Program-made: the position numbers and the translations under genes
Notes under the pieces: model-generated
The model's database searches: none
What the model saw: only the letters and a program-made list of their open reading frames with translations
What the model was told of the DNA's origin: nothing
Assembly (NCBI GenBank): GCA_022340265.1
Contig: JAJDOH010000082.1
Location: forward strand, 24,186 to 88,185
Length of the DNA: 64,000 nt
DNA from: Deltaproteobacteria bacterium
GTDB lineage: Bacteria > Desulfobacterota > DSM-4660 > Desulfatiglandales > Desulfatiglandaceae
Reading direction: 5' to 3'
Part shown: piece by piece, positions 9,562 through 19,523 of the stretch
Layout: the number at the start of each line of letters is the position of its first letter
How positions within the stretch are numbered: the first letter of the stretch is position 1

Positions 9562-10549
9562 ATCATCTTTCAAAAAGGGACTGCCGTCCATCAGCAAAAA
9601 GATCCGTTTCACGGACAATGAACTGTTGCGATCCTTATGCGGAGAACAAAACGCCCATCTGAATCTCATTGAAAAGAAGATCGGGGTTTCCATAAATCTC
9701 AGAGGGAATGTGCTCACGCTTCAAGGTGGTGACTGGGAAGTGGAGTTGGCCGAAAAGGTACTTTCTCAGCTCTATAAATTATTGGAATCTCAATATCCGC
9801 TCTATATTAATGATGTCTCACATGCCATTGGGATATTAAGTGGAGATCGCTCGGTGGATTTGAAGAAGATTTTCAAGGATGAGGTCTATATCACTTCCCA
9901 AAAAAAAATTATTACTCCCAAAACCATTAACCAGAAGAAATACATCGACAGCATCAAGAATTATGATATTGTTTTTGGGATCGGGCCGGCAGGGACGGGA
10001 AAAACCTATCTTGCCATGGCCATGGCCGTGGCGTCTTTGATCAGAAAAGACTGTAATCGCATTATTCTGGCGCGTCCCGCTGTGGAGGCAGGGGAGCGGT
10101 TGGGATTCTTGCCCGGCGATCTGTATGAGAAAGTAAACCCCTACCTGCGGCCGCTTTATGACGCGCTTCACGACATGATGCCTTTTGAGAACGCATCCGA
10201 ACTGTTGGAGAAGGGGGTCATCGAGGTGGCGCCTCTGGCCTTTATGAGAGGTCGTACACTGAACGACTCCTTTGTCATCCTGGACGAGGCCCAGAATGCG
10301 ACACCGGAACAGATGAAGATGTTTCTGACCCGTTTGGGTTTCAGCTCCAAGGCGGTTATCACCGGAGACATTACTCAGACGGATCTGCCCAGAGGGCAGA
10401 TATCGGGCCTGATTGAGGCCTCTCATACGCTATCTGGCATTGAAGGCATTCAGTTTGTGAGTTTTTCCAGGGAAGACGTGATCAGGCATCCGCTGGTTCA
10501 AAAAATCATCGATGCCTACGAGAAACTGGACTCAGAAAGGAAGGCATGA
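9554..10549 (+). CDS. ybeZ: PhoH-like ATPase (YbeZ)
   Basis: Cytoplasmic P-loop ATPase with a helicase-like fold that usually partners the YbeY RNase and rRNA maturation. The 331-residue product has Walker A GPAGTGKTYLAMAM (about residues 144-157), Walker B FVILDEAQNATPEQMK (about 237-252) and the GDITQTDLPRG motif. The start is a TTG overlapping the yjbQ stop region. ybeY follows two genes later, separated by the HD membrane protein, the common ybeZ-pgpH-ybeY order. Confidence 0.95.
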   Translation: MTKSSFKKGLPSISKKIRFTDNELLRSLCGEQNAHLNLIEKKIGVSINLRGNVLTLQGGDWEVELAEKVLSQLYKLLESQYPLYINDVSHAIGILSGDRSVDLKKIFKDEVYITSQKKIITPKTINQKKYIDSIKNYDIVFGIGPAGTGKTYLAMAMAVASLIRKDCNRIILARPAVEAGERLGFLPGDLYEKVNPYLRPLYDALHDMMPFENASELLEKGVIEVAPLAFMRGRTLNDSFVILDEAQNATPEQMKMFLTRLGFSSKAVITGDITQTDLPRGQISGLIEASHTLSGIEGIQFVSFSREDVIRHPLVQKIIDAYEKLDSERKA

Positions 10550-10562
10550 GGCTCAGGTATTT

Positions 10563-13085
10563 ATGACCAAGCAGACTGCAAACGAACGGAAACTGAAGCC
10601 CCTTCATCAAATGAAGAACGCTGGACGGCGGGAAAAGGAATCGTCCACCAGACCGAAACCCGGCCTCTCGGACCGAAAACCCCGTTTTAGCGCCGATGCC
10701 AAGAAATGGTCTATTTTTATCGGTCTCAGCCTGATTTTTTCCGTGCTCTTGTTTCCCAGCATTTTAACCCCAACCAAAACATACAATCTTGGGGATGTGG
10801 CCGATCGCGATATGAAGGCTTCCAGGGAATTTTTGGTGGAAAACAGTGAGTTGACACAAAAGAACAGAGAGGAAGCCGTTCGCGCCGTCTTGCCCGTCTA
10901 TGATTTCGACCCCATGGCCACCGATGTGATTCCCAGGGTTCGAGAAGCTTTTGCAGCCGGTCGCACGTATCTGGCTGATTCCTTAAAAACGGCGTGGACA
11001 TCCACATCTCCTGAGGAAGCGCAAAAGAATTATCTTGAGATGAAGAACGCCTTTCGCGAGCGATTTTTTGAAATCCTTGATATCCCTGATAACGAGACTC
11101 TTTTTCAAACACTGGTGATGAGCGATTTCTCGTTCAGGGCAGAGTCCGTAATCATCAGGCTCTTAAGGGATGTGTTCAAGCGGGGCGTGGTGGGTAATCA
11201 GGCGATGCTCATGAGCCATCGTGGCAGAGGCATTGCCCTTCAAAACATCCAGGATGGCAAAGAGGAGACGGTTTCCGACCTTGATCGTTTTTATGACCTT
11301 AACACGGCCGTTTCTTTTGTTCAGGACGAGGGTCGGACGCTCACCCAAAACCTATGGCCGGAAAAGCTGGTGCAAGCCACGCTGGCGCTTTGCGAAACCC
11401 TCATCAAACCCAATCTTACTTTCAACAAGCGCGAGACGGCGTTAAGGAAGGAAGCGGCCGGGAAATCGGTCAAGCCCTTCTTTTTCAAAGTAAAAAAAGG
11501 CGAGATTTTTGTCAGGGAAGGTGAGCGGATTACCCCCGAGCAACTTGTCAAACTAAATGCTCAGTACAAATACCTGAAACAGAAAAAGATGCTTGGAAGA
11601 GTCCCGGCAATGGCAGTTCTCATGGCGTTCTTGCTGGTTTCCATGTATCAATTGGGCCTCAGAAAAAGCAGGTCATATGATTCCGAAATCAGAGACCTGC
11701 TTTTAAACGCAGTGATGCTGCTGGTTATCTTTTTTGTGGTGATTGCGTTTAATTTTGTGGCAATTGAAACAGCACGGGGCTTTCATTTTTTCTCGTCGAG
11801 AGCCCTGTTGTATGCCATTCCGGTTGCCGGTGGCGCTATGCTGATCTGTATTTTTCACGGTATCGTCACTGCTGCCAGTTTTTCCCTCGTCGCTTCTGTC
11901 TTGGCCTGTGCGGTCGTGGACGGTCGCGTGGAATTTTTCACCTATTTTTTCGTCAGTTCCCTTTTGGCGGCCACCTGGGTTCGCCGTTACAGCGACCGAG
12001 GCGTCTTCGTTGAGGCGGGCCTTAAAGTGGGGCTTTGCAACATGATTCTGGCCTTTGCCATTGAGGGATTGTATGGCGCCTTTTTCAATGTTGAAAGTGT
12101 TATCGCCTGTTGCTCAGCATTCATCGGGGGCGTACTGGTCGGCGTGATTGCCACAGGGTTGATGCCGTTGATCGAAATGTCCTTCGGATACACCACCGAT
12201 ATCAAGCTGATGGAATTGGCCAATCTCGATCAACCTCTTTTGCGGGAGTTAATGGTTCAGGCCCCCGGAACCTATCACCACTGCGTTATCGTCAGCAGCA
12301 TGGTGGAGGCTTCGGCAAGGGCCATCGGCGCCAACCCCCTGCTGGCCAAGGTGGCTGCCTACTATCATGATATCGGCAAAATCAAGAAACCCCTTTACTT
12401 CATTGAAAACCAGGCGGGTAAAGCCAATCGTCATGAGAAACTGGCGCCATCCATGAGCGCCCTGATTCTTATCGCCCATGTGAAAGACGGCGTGGAACTG
12501 GCTCGTCAGGCCAAACTGGGTCGGGAGATCAGGGCCATCATTGAGCAGCATCACGGGACTTCCCTGATCTCATTTTTTTACGAAAAGGCTAAAGAGAGGA
12601 GCGAGAAAAAAGGAGACAAATCGTTGCAGGTAAAAGAGGAGGATTTTCGTTATCGAGGACCCAGGCCTCAGACCCGGGAAGCGGGTCTTGTCATGCTGGC
12701 GGATGTCATCGAAGCGGCTTCGAAAACCCTCGTGGACCCCACATCGGCGCGAATACAGGGGATGGTGCAGAAGATCATGAACAAAGTGTTTTCCGACGGG
12801 CAGCTGGATGAGTGTGAATTAACCCTGAAGGATCTTCATGCAATCGCCAAAAGCTTTAATCAGACCTTGAGCGGTATTTTCCACCATCGGGTTGAATATC
12901 CCGAGCCTGTGGCGAAAGTTGCTTCCGCGCGTCCTCAAGAGGGAGCGGGAAACGGCAAAAACGGCCAGAAAAGAAAGATCGAAAATGGAAATTCAGATCA
13001 AAATGGACTGTCCGGTGCCAAGTCTGGACGAACAGAAAATAAAGCTGAAAGCGAAGAGAGTCTTAGAAGACTTGGACTGTCGTGA
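10563..13085 (+). CDS. 7TM receptor with HD hydrolase domain (PgpH-like)
   Basis: Membrane HD-domain phosphohydrolase; relatives (PgpH) degrade c-di-AMP. The 840-residue product has a short basic N-terminus, one membrane segment (about 45-65), a large extracytoplasmic 7TMR-HDED domain (about 70-345), about seven membrane helices (about 355-560), and an HD domain with GTYHHCVIVSSMVEAS and H602-D603 in YYHDIGKIKKP, then REIRAIIEQHHG. I chose the ATG at 10563 because a start at 10512 would overlap phoH. The last ~34 codons overlap ybeY in another frame and encode a low-complexity tail. Confidence 0.92.
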   Translation: MTKQTANERKLKPLHQMKNAGRREKESSTRPKPGLSDRKPRFSADAKKWSIFIGLSLIFSVLLFPSILTPTKTYNLGDVADRDMKASREFLVENSELTQKNREEAVRAVLPVYDFDPMATDVIPRVREAFAAGRTYLADSLKTAWTSTSPEEAQKNYLEMKNAFRERFFEILDIPDNETLFQTLVMSDFSFRAESVIIRLLRDVFKRGVVGNQAMLMSHRGRGIALQNIQDGKEETVSDLDRFYDLNTAVSFVQDEGRTLTQNLWPEKLVQATLALCETLIKPNLTFNKRETALRKEAAGKSVKPFFFKVKKGEIFVREGERITPEQLVKLNAQYKYLKQKKMLGRVPAMAVLMAFLLVSMYQLGLRKSRSYDSEIRDLLLNAVMLLVIFFVVIAFNFVAIETARGFHFFSSRALLYAIPVAGGAMLICIFHGIVTAASFSLVASVLACAVVDGRVEFFTYFFVSSLLAATWVRRYSDRGVFVEAGLKVGLCNMILAFAIEGLYGAFFNVESVIACCSAFIGGVLVGVIATGLMPLIEMSFGYTTDIKLMELANLDQPLLRELMVQAPGTYHHCVIVSSMVEASARAIGANPLLAKVAAYYHDIGKIKKPLYFIENQAGKANRHEKLAPSMSALILIAHVKDGVELARQAKLGREIRAIIEQHHGTSLISFFYEKAKERSEKKGDKSLQVKEEDFRYRGPRPQTREAGLVMLADVIEAASKTLVDPTSARIQGMVQKIMNKVFSDGQLDECELTLKDLHAIAKSFNQTLSGIFHHRVEYPEPVAKVASARPQEGAGNGKNGQKRKIENGNSDQNGLSGAKSGRTENKAESEESLRRLGLS

Positions 13086-13431
13086 TAAGGAATTGAGCAT
13101 TCTTTTTACGGATGACGAACATATGGCGCTGCTGAATCGGCAATACCGAAAAAGGGAAGGCGCCACCGATGTGCTGTCGTTTTCCATGCAGGAGTCCTTG
13201 GACGGGGACGATGACACCCCCCTTTTTGAAACGGTTATGCTGGGAGATGTGGTGATATCCGTGGACACGGCGTCTAGGGATGCGAAAGAACTGGGGCAGT
13301 CCTTTGAGAAGACCGTTGACCGATTGTTGGTTCACGGTATTTTACACCTCGTGGGATATGATCATGAAACATCTCAAAAGGATTCCGAACGCATGATGGA
13401 TGAAGAAGAACGCTTATTGGCACAGATCTGA
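12985..13431 (+). CDS. ybeY: Endoribonuclease YbeY (16S rRNA maturation)
   Basis: Metal-dependent RNase needed for 16S rRNA 3'-end maturation and ribosome quality control. The 148-residue product carries the zinc motif HGILHLVGYDH with H117, H121 and H127, plus the conserved GATDVLSF segment. The start at 12985 (MEIQIKMDCP) fits the family N-terminus and lies inside the 3' end of the upstream HD gene, an overlap of 101 nt. A longer reading from 12892 would add 31 unconserved residues. Confidence 0.94.
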   Translation: MEIQIKMDCPVPSLDEQKIKLKAKRVLEDLDCRDKELSILFTDDEHMALLNRQYRKREGATDVLSFSMQESLDGDDDTPLFETVMLGDVVISVDTASRDAKELGQSFEKTVDRLLVHGILHLVGYDHETSQKDSERMMDEEERLLAQI

Positions 13432-13484
13432 ATCCGATACCTGGCAAGGGTACTTTAGATGGATATGGTTAGGGAGGTTGGATG

Positions 13485-14204
13485 ATGGCGAAATTGGCTG
13501 TAAATGTAGATCATGTGGCAACGATCCGTGAGGCCAGGGGCATTGATGCCCCCGATCCGGTTCTGGCGGCGGGCATCGCTGAGCTTGCGGGCGCGGATGG
13601 CATTATCTGCCATCTCAGGGAGGACCGGCGTCATATCAATGACAGGGACCTCAAATTGTTGCGTGAGACTGTAAAGACCAAGCTCAATATGGAAATGGCT
13701 GCGGTTGATGAAATGGTTGAGATCGCCATTTCCGTCAAACCGGACATGGTAACCCTGGTCCCCGAGAAGCGGGAAGAACTCACAACGGAAGGGGGACTGG
13801 ATGTTATGGCCCGATCCGCTCATTACAGCGAGGTTGTGGGTCGGTTGCACGAGGCTGGGATCAAGGTCAGTTTTTTCATAGACCCGGATCCGGAACAGGT
13901 GGGGGCCGCCCGCGACTGTCAGGGTGACATTATTGAGATCCACACCGGTCATTATGCTGAGGCGGAAAGCGAAGACGAGGCGGAAAAGCGCTTTGAGAGA
14001 GTCATTCGCGCAGCACAGACCGCATCATCAGTGGATTTGGGCATCAGCGCCGGCCATGGCCTCAACTATCAGAATATCAAGAGATTCAAAAAGCTGCCCT
14101 TGGTTCAGGAATACAGCATCGGTCACAGCATCGTTGCCATGGCGGTTCTGGTGGGATTTGAGAAAGCTGTTCGGGAAATGATGGATCTGGTAAAGGCGTT
14201 TTGA
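13485..14204 (+). CDS. pdxJ: Pyridoxine 5'-phosphate synthase
   Basis: Condenses 1-deoxy-D-xylulose 5-phosphate with 3-amino-2-oxopropyl phosphate in DXP-dependent vitamin B6 synthesis. The product (MAKLAVNVDHVATIREARG) has the PdxJ start, the ICHLREDRRHINDRD motif, the TLVPEKREELTTEGGLDV motif and a HGLNYQN motif near residue 190. Two ATGs follow each other at 13482 and 13485; GGGAGG is spaced better for the second. It is a TIM barrel of normal length, about 239 residues. Confidence 0.97.
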   Translation: MAKLAVNVDHVATIREARGIDAPDPVLAAGIAELAGADGIICHLREDRRHINDRDLKLLRETVKTKLNMEMAAVDEMVEIAISVKPDMVTLVPEKREELTTEGGLDVMARSAHYSEVVGRLHEAGIKVSFFIDPDPEQVGAARDCQGDIIEIHTGHYAEAESEDEAEKRFERVIRAAQTASSVDLGISAGHGLNYQNIKRFKKLPLVQEYSIGHSIVAMAVLVGFEKAVREMMDLVKAF

Positions 14205-14265
14205 AGTACGATTCGAAATCGGGATATTTTTCGATTCCAAGAAATAGTTATGGAGGTCAGCCGTC

Positions 14266-14715
14266 ATGCTGAACGCCAGCGACATAATGACGACGGAAGT
14301 CATCACGGTCAAAAAAGAAACCCCTCTGAAGGAACTTGCTGAGATTCTCTACAAGAATCGTATTAACGGTGTTCCCGTGGTGGATGATGAAGGCTTGCTT
14401 ATCGGCATTATCTGCGAGAGCGATCTGGTTCGAAAGGACAAAAAACTCCACATTCCCACAGTGGTGGCGCTTTTTGATGCGGTGTTTTATCTTGAAAGCT
14501 CAAAAAACATGGAAAAAGAAATCAAACAGATCAATGCCACAACCGTGGAAGAACTGTTTTCCCGGAAGGTTGTTACCGTTGATGAAAAAACGCCCATTGA
14601 CGAGATTGCCACCATCATGACCCAAAAAAAGATTTATACGATTCCCGTCATGGACGGAAATCGCATGGTGGGTGTCATCGGAAAGGGCGACGTCATAAGG
14701 ACTTTTCTTACTTGA
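14266..14715 (+). CDS. Tandem CBS-domain protein
   Basis: A stand-alone pair of CBS domains in 149 residues: the first begins SDIMTTEVITVKKETPLKEL, the second around residue 90 (RKVVTVDEKTPIDEIATIM). CBS pairs bind adenine nucleotides and act as regulatory modules; the partner here is unknown. Good GGAGG site before the ATG. The last bases overlap the tsaE start (TTGA), so it is translationally coupled to tsaE, although nothing suggests a shared function. Confidence 0.9.
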   Translation: MLNASDIMTTEVITVKKETPLKELAEILYKNRINGVPVVDDEGLLIGIICESDLVRKDKKLHIPTVVALFDAVFYLESSKNMEKEIKQINATTVEELFSRKVVTVDEKTPIDEIATIMTQKKIYTIPVMDGNRMVGVIGKGDVIRTFLT

Positions 14716-15185
14716 AAGAAATAGGCGTGCGTTACCGAACCGAGTCTTCCCGAAAGACCGTTGGGCTGGGGCGAAAGCTGGGACAACTCCTGCATGGAGG
14801 CGATCTGATTGTTCTGACGGGAGAACTGGGCTGCGGAAAAACATGGTTCACCAAAGGAATTGCGCTGGGCTTGGGTATTACTGAAGTGGTGACCAGTCCT
14901 TCATTTGCGTTAATGAACGCCTATGAGGGTGTGAAAACGCTTTTTCATATGGACGTTTACCGTCTGGAAGCCGCGGAGGATTTTCTGGATACGGGATTGG
15001 ATGAGTGTTTTGACGGCGAGGGGGTGGTGGTGATGGAATGGGGTGACAAGTGGCCCGAGATTCTGCCCGCCCGTCGTTTGAATGTGGCTTTTAAAATTGT
15101 GGGCGAGCAGTCACGGGAGTTGGTGATGACCGGGGAGCATCCCCGGATGGTCGAAGTCCTGGCAGCCCTCGATCAAGATGTATGA
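14712..15185 (+). CDS. tsaE: tRNA t6A synthesis ATPase TsaE
   Basis: P-loop ATPase that works with TsaB and TsaD to make N6-threonylcarbamoyladenosine at tRNA position 37. The 157-residue product has Walker [15 protein letters not shown] (about residue 37), the [13 protein letters not shown] segment and the [13 protein letters not shown] segment followed by VVMEWGDKW. The TTG start overlaps the CBS gene stop. tsaD lies 1.8 kb downstream in the same direction; tsaB is not in the window. Confidence 0.95.
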   Translation: MKEIGVRYRTESSRKTVGLGRKLGQLLHGGDLIVLTGELGCGKTWFTKGIALGLGITEVVTSPSFALMNAYEGVKTLFHMDVYRLEAAEDFLDTGLDECFDGEGVVVMEWGDKWPEILPARRLNVAFKIVGEQSRELVMTGEHPRMVEVLAALDQDV

Positions 15186-15195
15186 AGGAAGGAAA

Positions 15196-16434
15196 ATGGC
15201 ACTTATTGTACAAAAATATGGTGGCACTTCGGTGGGCAGCATAGAGAAGATCAAGGCGGTGGCTGAACGTGTTATCGAAACCCACAATGAGGGAAACCAG
15301 ATGGTGGTGGTGCTCTCCGCCATGGCCGGTCAAACCGATGGATTGATCAATATGGCGAAAGAGATCGATCCTAATCCGGATTCGCGGGAACTGGATGTGC
15401 TGATGTCCACGGGGGAGCAGGTCAGTGTGGCGTTGTTTGCCATCACATTGAAATCCATGGGCCATGATGCCTGTTCCCTGCTGGGGTTTCAGGCGGCGAT
15501 TCACACGGATGAGTTGTATGGAAAAGCCAGAATACATGATATTGCCGTTGATCGGATTACCGAGAACCTGGATGCCGGCCGGATCGTGATTGTGGCCGGG
15601 TTTCAAGGACTGAACGCGCGAGGTGACATTACGACTTTGGGACGCGGGGGTTCGGATACAACCGCGGTGGCCCTCGCGGCGGTGTTGAATGCAGACGTGT
15701 GTGAAATTTTAACCGATGTGGACGGGGTTTATACCACGGATCCCAACATCTGTCGAAAAGCCAAAAAGATGGATTTTATTTCATACGACGAAATGCTGGA
15801 GATGGCCAGCATGGGGGCAAAGGTCCTTGAAATCCGATCGGTGGAGTTTGCCAAGAAATTTAATGTGCCGATTCACGTAAGATCCACTTTTACAAAAGAA
15901 AGGGGGACCATGGTGGTTGCTGAAACAAAAGACATGGAAAAAGTTGCGGTATCGGGCGTTGCTTATAACAAAAACGAGGCCAGGATTACCATACGACAGG
16001 TTCCGGATCAGCCGGGAGTGGCATCCAGAATTTTTGACCCGGTTTTCAAAGCAGGTATTCTGGTGGACATGATCGTTCAAAACACCAGTCAGGACGGATT
16101 TACGGATCTCACCTTTACGGTGCCCAAAGGGGACTTTTACCAAGCCATGAAGCTTGTGAGTGACGTGGGAAAAGATGTGGGCGCGGAAACGGTTCTGGGG
16201 GATGAAAACATCGCCAAAGTTTCCATCATCGGTGTCGGCATGCGGGTCCATGCGGGCATTGCCAAAAAGATGTTCGCGGCCCTGGCCGAGAAAAGCATCA
16301 ATATCCTGATGATCAGCACTTCTGAAATCAAGATTTCCTGCATCATCGAAGACAAATATACTGAATTGGCGGTACGCGTTCTTCACGATACCTTTGGCCT
16401 GGACCAAGAGCATGCGAAAGAGGAAAATTTTTAA
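15196..16434 (+). CDS. lysC: Aspartate kinase
   Basis: First step of lysine, threonine and methionine synthesis, phosphorylating aspartate. The 412-residue product starts [15 protein letters not shown], shows [20 protein letters not shown] (about residue 143) and ends in two ACT domains for feedback control, e.g. [16 protein letters not shown] used the ATG at 15196, which gives the normal family N-terminus; a start at 15178 would overlap tsaE. Confidence 0.96.
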   Translation: MALIVQKYGGTSVGSIEKIKAVAERVIETHNEGNQMVVVLSAMAGQTDGLINMAKEIDPNPDSRELDVLMSTGEQVSVALFAITLKSMGHDACSLLGFQAAIHTDELYGKARIHDIAVDRITENLDAGRIVIVAGFQGLNARGDITTLGRGGSDTTAVALAAVLNADVCEILTDVDGVYTTDPNICRKAKKMDFISYDEMLEMASMGAKVLEIRSVEFAKKFNVPIHVRSTFTKERGTMVVAETKDMEKVAVSGVAYNKNEARITIRQVPDQPGVASRIFDPVFKAGILVDMIVQNTSQDGFTDLTFTVPKGDFYQAMKLVSDVGKDVGAETVLGDENIAKVSIIGVGMRVHAGIAKKMFAALAEKSINILMISTSEIKISCIIEDKYTELAVRVLHDTFGLDQEHAKEENF

Positions 16435-16969
16435 CGGTACCGGGGGGCTTCTTCTGCTTTTTCTGCTCCTGTTCGTAAACTTTCTGGGCAATGCTTTGAA
16501 TCTGCAGTTTTCAGGTGAACCACAACCCGCAAAAGAAGTGTTTGTTGAGGCTGCCGGTGATGTTAACAACCCTGCTGTTTATGGGTTTATTAACGTGCCT
16601 CATCTGGCGGGATTAATTGATCGGGCGGGCGGTTTGACGGGCTCAGGCTCAGCGGATATTCCTCTGGAACGTGTGTCGCTTACCTCGGGCAGTAAGATGG
16701 TCATAACCCGTGCCTTGAAAGAAGAAGTGGTCATTGCTCAGATTAAAATGTCACCTTTTTACCGTTTGACATTGGGAATTCCCATTTCCATCAACACGGA
16801 TACACTCCTGGGACTCACGGCCGTGCCCGGAATCGGCCCTAAAACGGCTGCGGCCATCATTTCGGCCCGTGAGCGAAAAGGCGGATTCAAGCAGTTGAAG
16901 GATCTCATGACCGTTCGTGGCATCAGCAATGCCGTTTACGCCAAAATCAGCCCATATCTGACATTATGA
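16412..16969 (+). CDS. ComEA-like helix-hairpin-helix protein
   Basis: A 185-residue exported or anchored protein with one N-terminal membrane segment (about 9-30), an SLBB-like region ([18 protein letters not shown]) and a C-terminal HhH domain with [20 protein letters not shown] and the [15 protein letters not shown] ending. ComEA proteins bind DNA, in competent bacteria during uptake. The start ATG lies within the end of lysC (23-nt overlap). Whether it binds DNA here is not established; in many non-competent bacteria such genes are orphans. Confidence 0.82.
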   Translation: MRKRKIFNGTGGLLLLFLLLFVNFLGNALNLQFSGEPQPAKEVFVEAAGDVNNPAVYGFINVPHLAGLIDRAGGLTGSGSADIPLERVSLTSGSKMVITRALKEEVVIAQIKMSPFYRLTLGIPISINTDTLLGLTAVPGIGPKTAAAIISARERKGGFKQLKDLMTVRGISNAVYAKISPYLTL

Positions 16970-16986
16970 AAGAATTGAAGGCGTAA

Positions 16987-18018
16987 ATGATTTTTTTAGG
17001 CATCGATACATCCTGTGATGATACGTCCGCCGGCATTGTGGCCGATGGCAAACAGACCCTGGCCAACGTCATTCACTCACAGGTGAAGCTTCACCATCCT
17101 CACGGCGGAGTGGTTCCTGAACTGGCTTCCAGGGAACATGTGAGGAACATCGTTCCCGTAGTGGATGAGGCGTTGAGACATGCAGATCTCCATATGGCCG
17201 ATCTCGATGGCATTGCCGTTACCGTGGGTCCGGGTCTGGTGGGGGCACTTCTGGTAGGGCTTTATTATGCCAAAGGACTGACCTATGTGCTGAAAAAGCC
17301 ATTGGTTGCCGTAAACCATCTGGAAGCCCACATCCTTTCCGTTTTTCTGGAAACGGAATATCCGTCCTTTCCCTTTGTGGCCCTGACGGTTTCCGGGGGA
17401 CACACAAGCCTTTATCACGTTGAAGATTTCGGTCGCTATACCCTTTTGGGGCAAACCCTTGATGATGCCGCCGGCGAGGCATTTGACAAAGTGGCCAAGA
17501 TTTGCGGCATGGGATATCCGGGCGGCGCAATTATCGAAAAAGCATCCGAAGAAGGTCGCCGGGACGCTGTGGCGTTTCCACGGGCCTATCTGTCCAAGAC
17601 TTCTCTGGATTTCAGTTTCAGCGGCTTGAAAACAGCTGTTTCACTGTTTCTGAAAAAATGGCGTGAGGACGCTTTGTTGAGGGATGAGATCGGTCTAAAC
17701 GATATCATCGCCTCTTTTCAGGAATCCGTTGTGGACGTGCTTGTGGACAAGGCCGTAATCGCCGCAAAACGCATGGGAGTGGCATCACTGGTCCTTGCCG
17801 GCGGCGTGGCATGCAACAACCATTTAAAAAACCGCCTGGTGGCCACCGCCCGTTCCGAGGATATTTCGGTATATTATCCCCGTCCTGTGTACTGTACGGA
17901 CAACGGCGCCATGATTGCGCTGACCGGTTACCACCGGTTTATGCGAAATGACACCGCCCCCATGTCCGTGGACGTCAGGGCAAAATATCCGATTCAGGAT
18001 CTCATGGCGAACCACTGA
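16987..18018 (+). CDS. tsaD: tRNA threonylcarbamoyladenosine transferase TsaD
   Basis: Transfers the threonylcarbamoyl group to A37 of ANN-decoding tRNAs. The 343-residue product starts MIFLGIDTSCDDTSAGIV and shows the HGGVVPELASREH motif, the metal-binding NHLEAHILS (His-x3-His), TVSGGHTSLYHV and DFSFSGLKTAV segments, and the C-terminal CTDNGAMIALTG. Same strand as tsaE, separated by lysC and the HhH gene. Confidence 0.97.
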   Translation: MIFLGIDTSCDDTSAGIVADGKQTLANVIHSQVKLHHPHGGVVPELASREHVRNIVPVVDEALRHADLHMADLDGIAVTVGPGLVGALLVGLYYAKGLTYVLKKPLVAVNHLEAHILSVFLETEYPSFPFVALTVSGGHTSLYHVEDFGRYTLLGQTLDDAAGEAFDKVAKICGMGYPGGAIIEKASEEGRRDAVAFPRAYLSKTSLDFSFSGLKTAVSLFLKKWREDALLRDEIGLNDIIASFQESVVDVLVDKAVIAAKRMGVASLVLAGGVACNNHLKNRLVATARSEDISVYYPRPVYCTDNGAMIALTGYHRFMRNDTAPMSVDVRAKYPIQDLMANH

Positions 18019-18111
18019 AAGCAGCCCCGGTGTCATATTTTTTCTAAACTTTATTTTTCAAGGAATATGGAGAAGGCAAATTTTTCGACACTTTTCCATG
18101 GTTGTTGACTT

Positions 18112-18603
18112 TTGAAAGCAAGCAGGCTGATCCGATACTACTACCTTCGATTCATTCGGCTGCGCGGCGATCCCCATGAGTTGGCGCTCGGTATGACCTT
18201 CGGCGTTTTTACGGGTATGATGCCCATCATGCCCTTTCAAATGGCTCTTTCCGTGGCGCTGGCGCTCATCTTCAAGGGAAGCAAGATTACGGCAGCCGTG
18301 GGGACCTGGATCAGCAACCCATTGAACTGGTATTTCCTCTACTACTTCAGCTACAAACTGGGGGCCTGGGTCCTGGGAATGGAAGGATACGGCGCCATGT
18401 TTAGAACCATTATGGATATGGTGCGATCCGGTGCGGAATCCATGGCCATTGTGCAGAAGATCATGGAATCCGGCGGGCTCATGGTGGCGGCGTTTCTTGT
18501 GGGGGGGGTCATTATGGGCACGGTCGTGGCGTTGCCTTCATATTTTATTTTCCTTTACATCTTCAAACGCATAAAGCAGTGGCGGAAGTCCGGAAAGAGC
18601 TGA
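18112..18603 (+). CDS. DUF2062 membrane protein
   Basis: A 163-residue protein with about three membrane segments. The N-terminal GDPHELALGMTFGVFTGMMP, the GTWISNPLNWYFLYYFSYKL motif and the C-terminal VALPSYFIFLYIFKRIKQW define the DUF2062 family, whose function is unknown. The start is a TTG at 18112. It ends three nt before rsmA, so it is probably cotranscribed with it. Confidence 0.85.
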   Translation: MKASRLIRYYYLRFIRLRGDPHELALGMTFGVFTGMMPIMPFQMALSVALALIFKGSKITAAVGTWISNPLNWYFLYYFSYKLGAWVLGMEGYGAMFRTIMDMVRSGAESMAIVQKIMESGGLMVAAFLVGGVIMGTVVALPSYFIFLYIFKRIKQWRKSGKS

Positions 18604-18606
18604 ATT

Positions 18607-19455
18607 TTGGTAACCGTCCAAACATCGAGAACAGGTCCGTCATTTCGGCCCAGCAAGAGACTGGGACAGAATTTTCTGGTGGACCCCGGTATCAGTGCGA
18701 GGATCGTATCCCTTTCGAGGTTTACGCATGAAGACACGGTTTTGGAAATCGGACCGGGAAAGGGTGCTCTGACAATCCCTTTGGCCGCCAAGGTAAAACA
18801 TGTTCTGGCAGTGGAGAAAGATGGTCGACTGGCGGACTGGCTGGGCGGCAGGCTCAAAAGGGCCGGGATCAACAACGTGACGCTGCTGCATGGAGATATC
18901 CTGAAACTGGACTGGCTCGTCCTGAAATCCCATTTTCGAGGCAGGATGCCCGTCATGGGGAATCTGCCCTATAACATTTCATCCCCCGTTCTTGAAAAAA
19001 TGTGCCAAAAACCTCAATGGATGGGGCAGGCCGTTCTTATGTTCCAGAAGGAAGTCGCCCAACGATTGACAGCGGTACCGGGGAGCAAGGCCTACGGGGC
19101 GCTGAGCCTTCTGGTGCAGTACCATGCTGAGGTCCTTTCGAGGCTCACCGTAGTCAAGGGATCTTTTTTCCCCGTCCCAAAAGTGGATTCCATGGTGGTT
19201 TCTGTCGATTTTGAAAAGCCTTATCCCCGGAGAGCCATTAATGAGGCGGTTTTTATAAAAGTGGTGAAAGGCGCCTTTATGCATCGAAGAAAAACAATCA
19301 TCAATTCCTTGAACGGTGCTCTGCCGGATCAAACCCGGGAATCCCTTTTAACCGCTTTGGCGGCCTGTGGCATCGATCCCGGGAAAAGGGGCGAAACCCT
19401 CGAAATGGGGGATTTTCTGAGACTGTCATCCGCGCTGCAATTGACAACCGAATAA
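18607..19455 (+). CDS. rsmA: 16S rRNA dimethyladenosine transferase
   Basis: SAM-dependent enzyme (KsgA) that dimethylates A1518 and A1519 of 16S rRNA. The 282-residue product shows PSKRLGQNFLVDPGISARI, the SAM motif EIGPGKGALTIPLA (about residue 47) and the catalytic NLPYNISSPV motif (about residue 119), then FFPVPKVDSMVVSV. The likely start is a TTG at 18607 just after the DUF2062 stop; an alternative start further inside would remove the first few unconserved residues. Confidence 0.95.
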   Translation: MVTVQTSRTGPSFRPSKRLGQNFLVDPGISARIVSLSRFTHEDTVLEIGPGKGALTIPLAAKVKHVLAVEKDGRLADWLGGRLKRAGINNVTLLHGDILKLDWLVLKSHFRGRMPVMGNLPYNISSPVLEKMCQKPQWMGQAVLMFQKEVAQRLTAVPGSKAYGALSLLVQYHAEVLSRLTVVKGSFFPVPKVDSMVVSVDFEKPYPRRAINEAVFIKVVKGAFMHRRKTIINSLNGALPDQTRESLLTALAACGIDPGKRGETLEMGDFLRLSSALQLTTE

Positions 19456-19523
19456 CAATGGTGATACAAAATAAAATTTCCCTTTGAAACCATTAGAAAA
19501 TACCGCTCAGGAAAAGTACTTTC

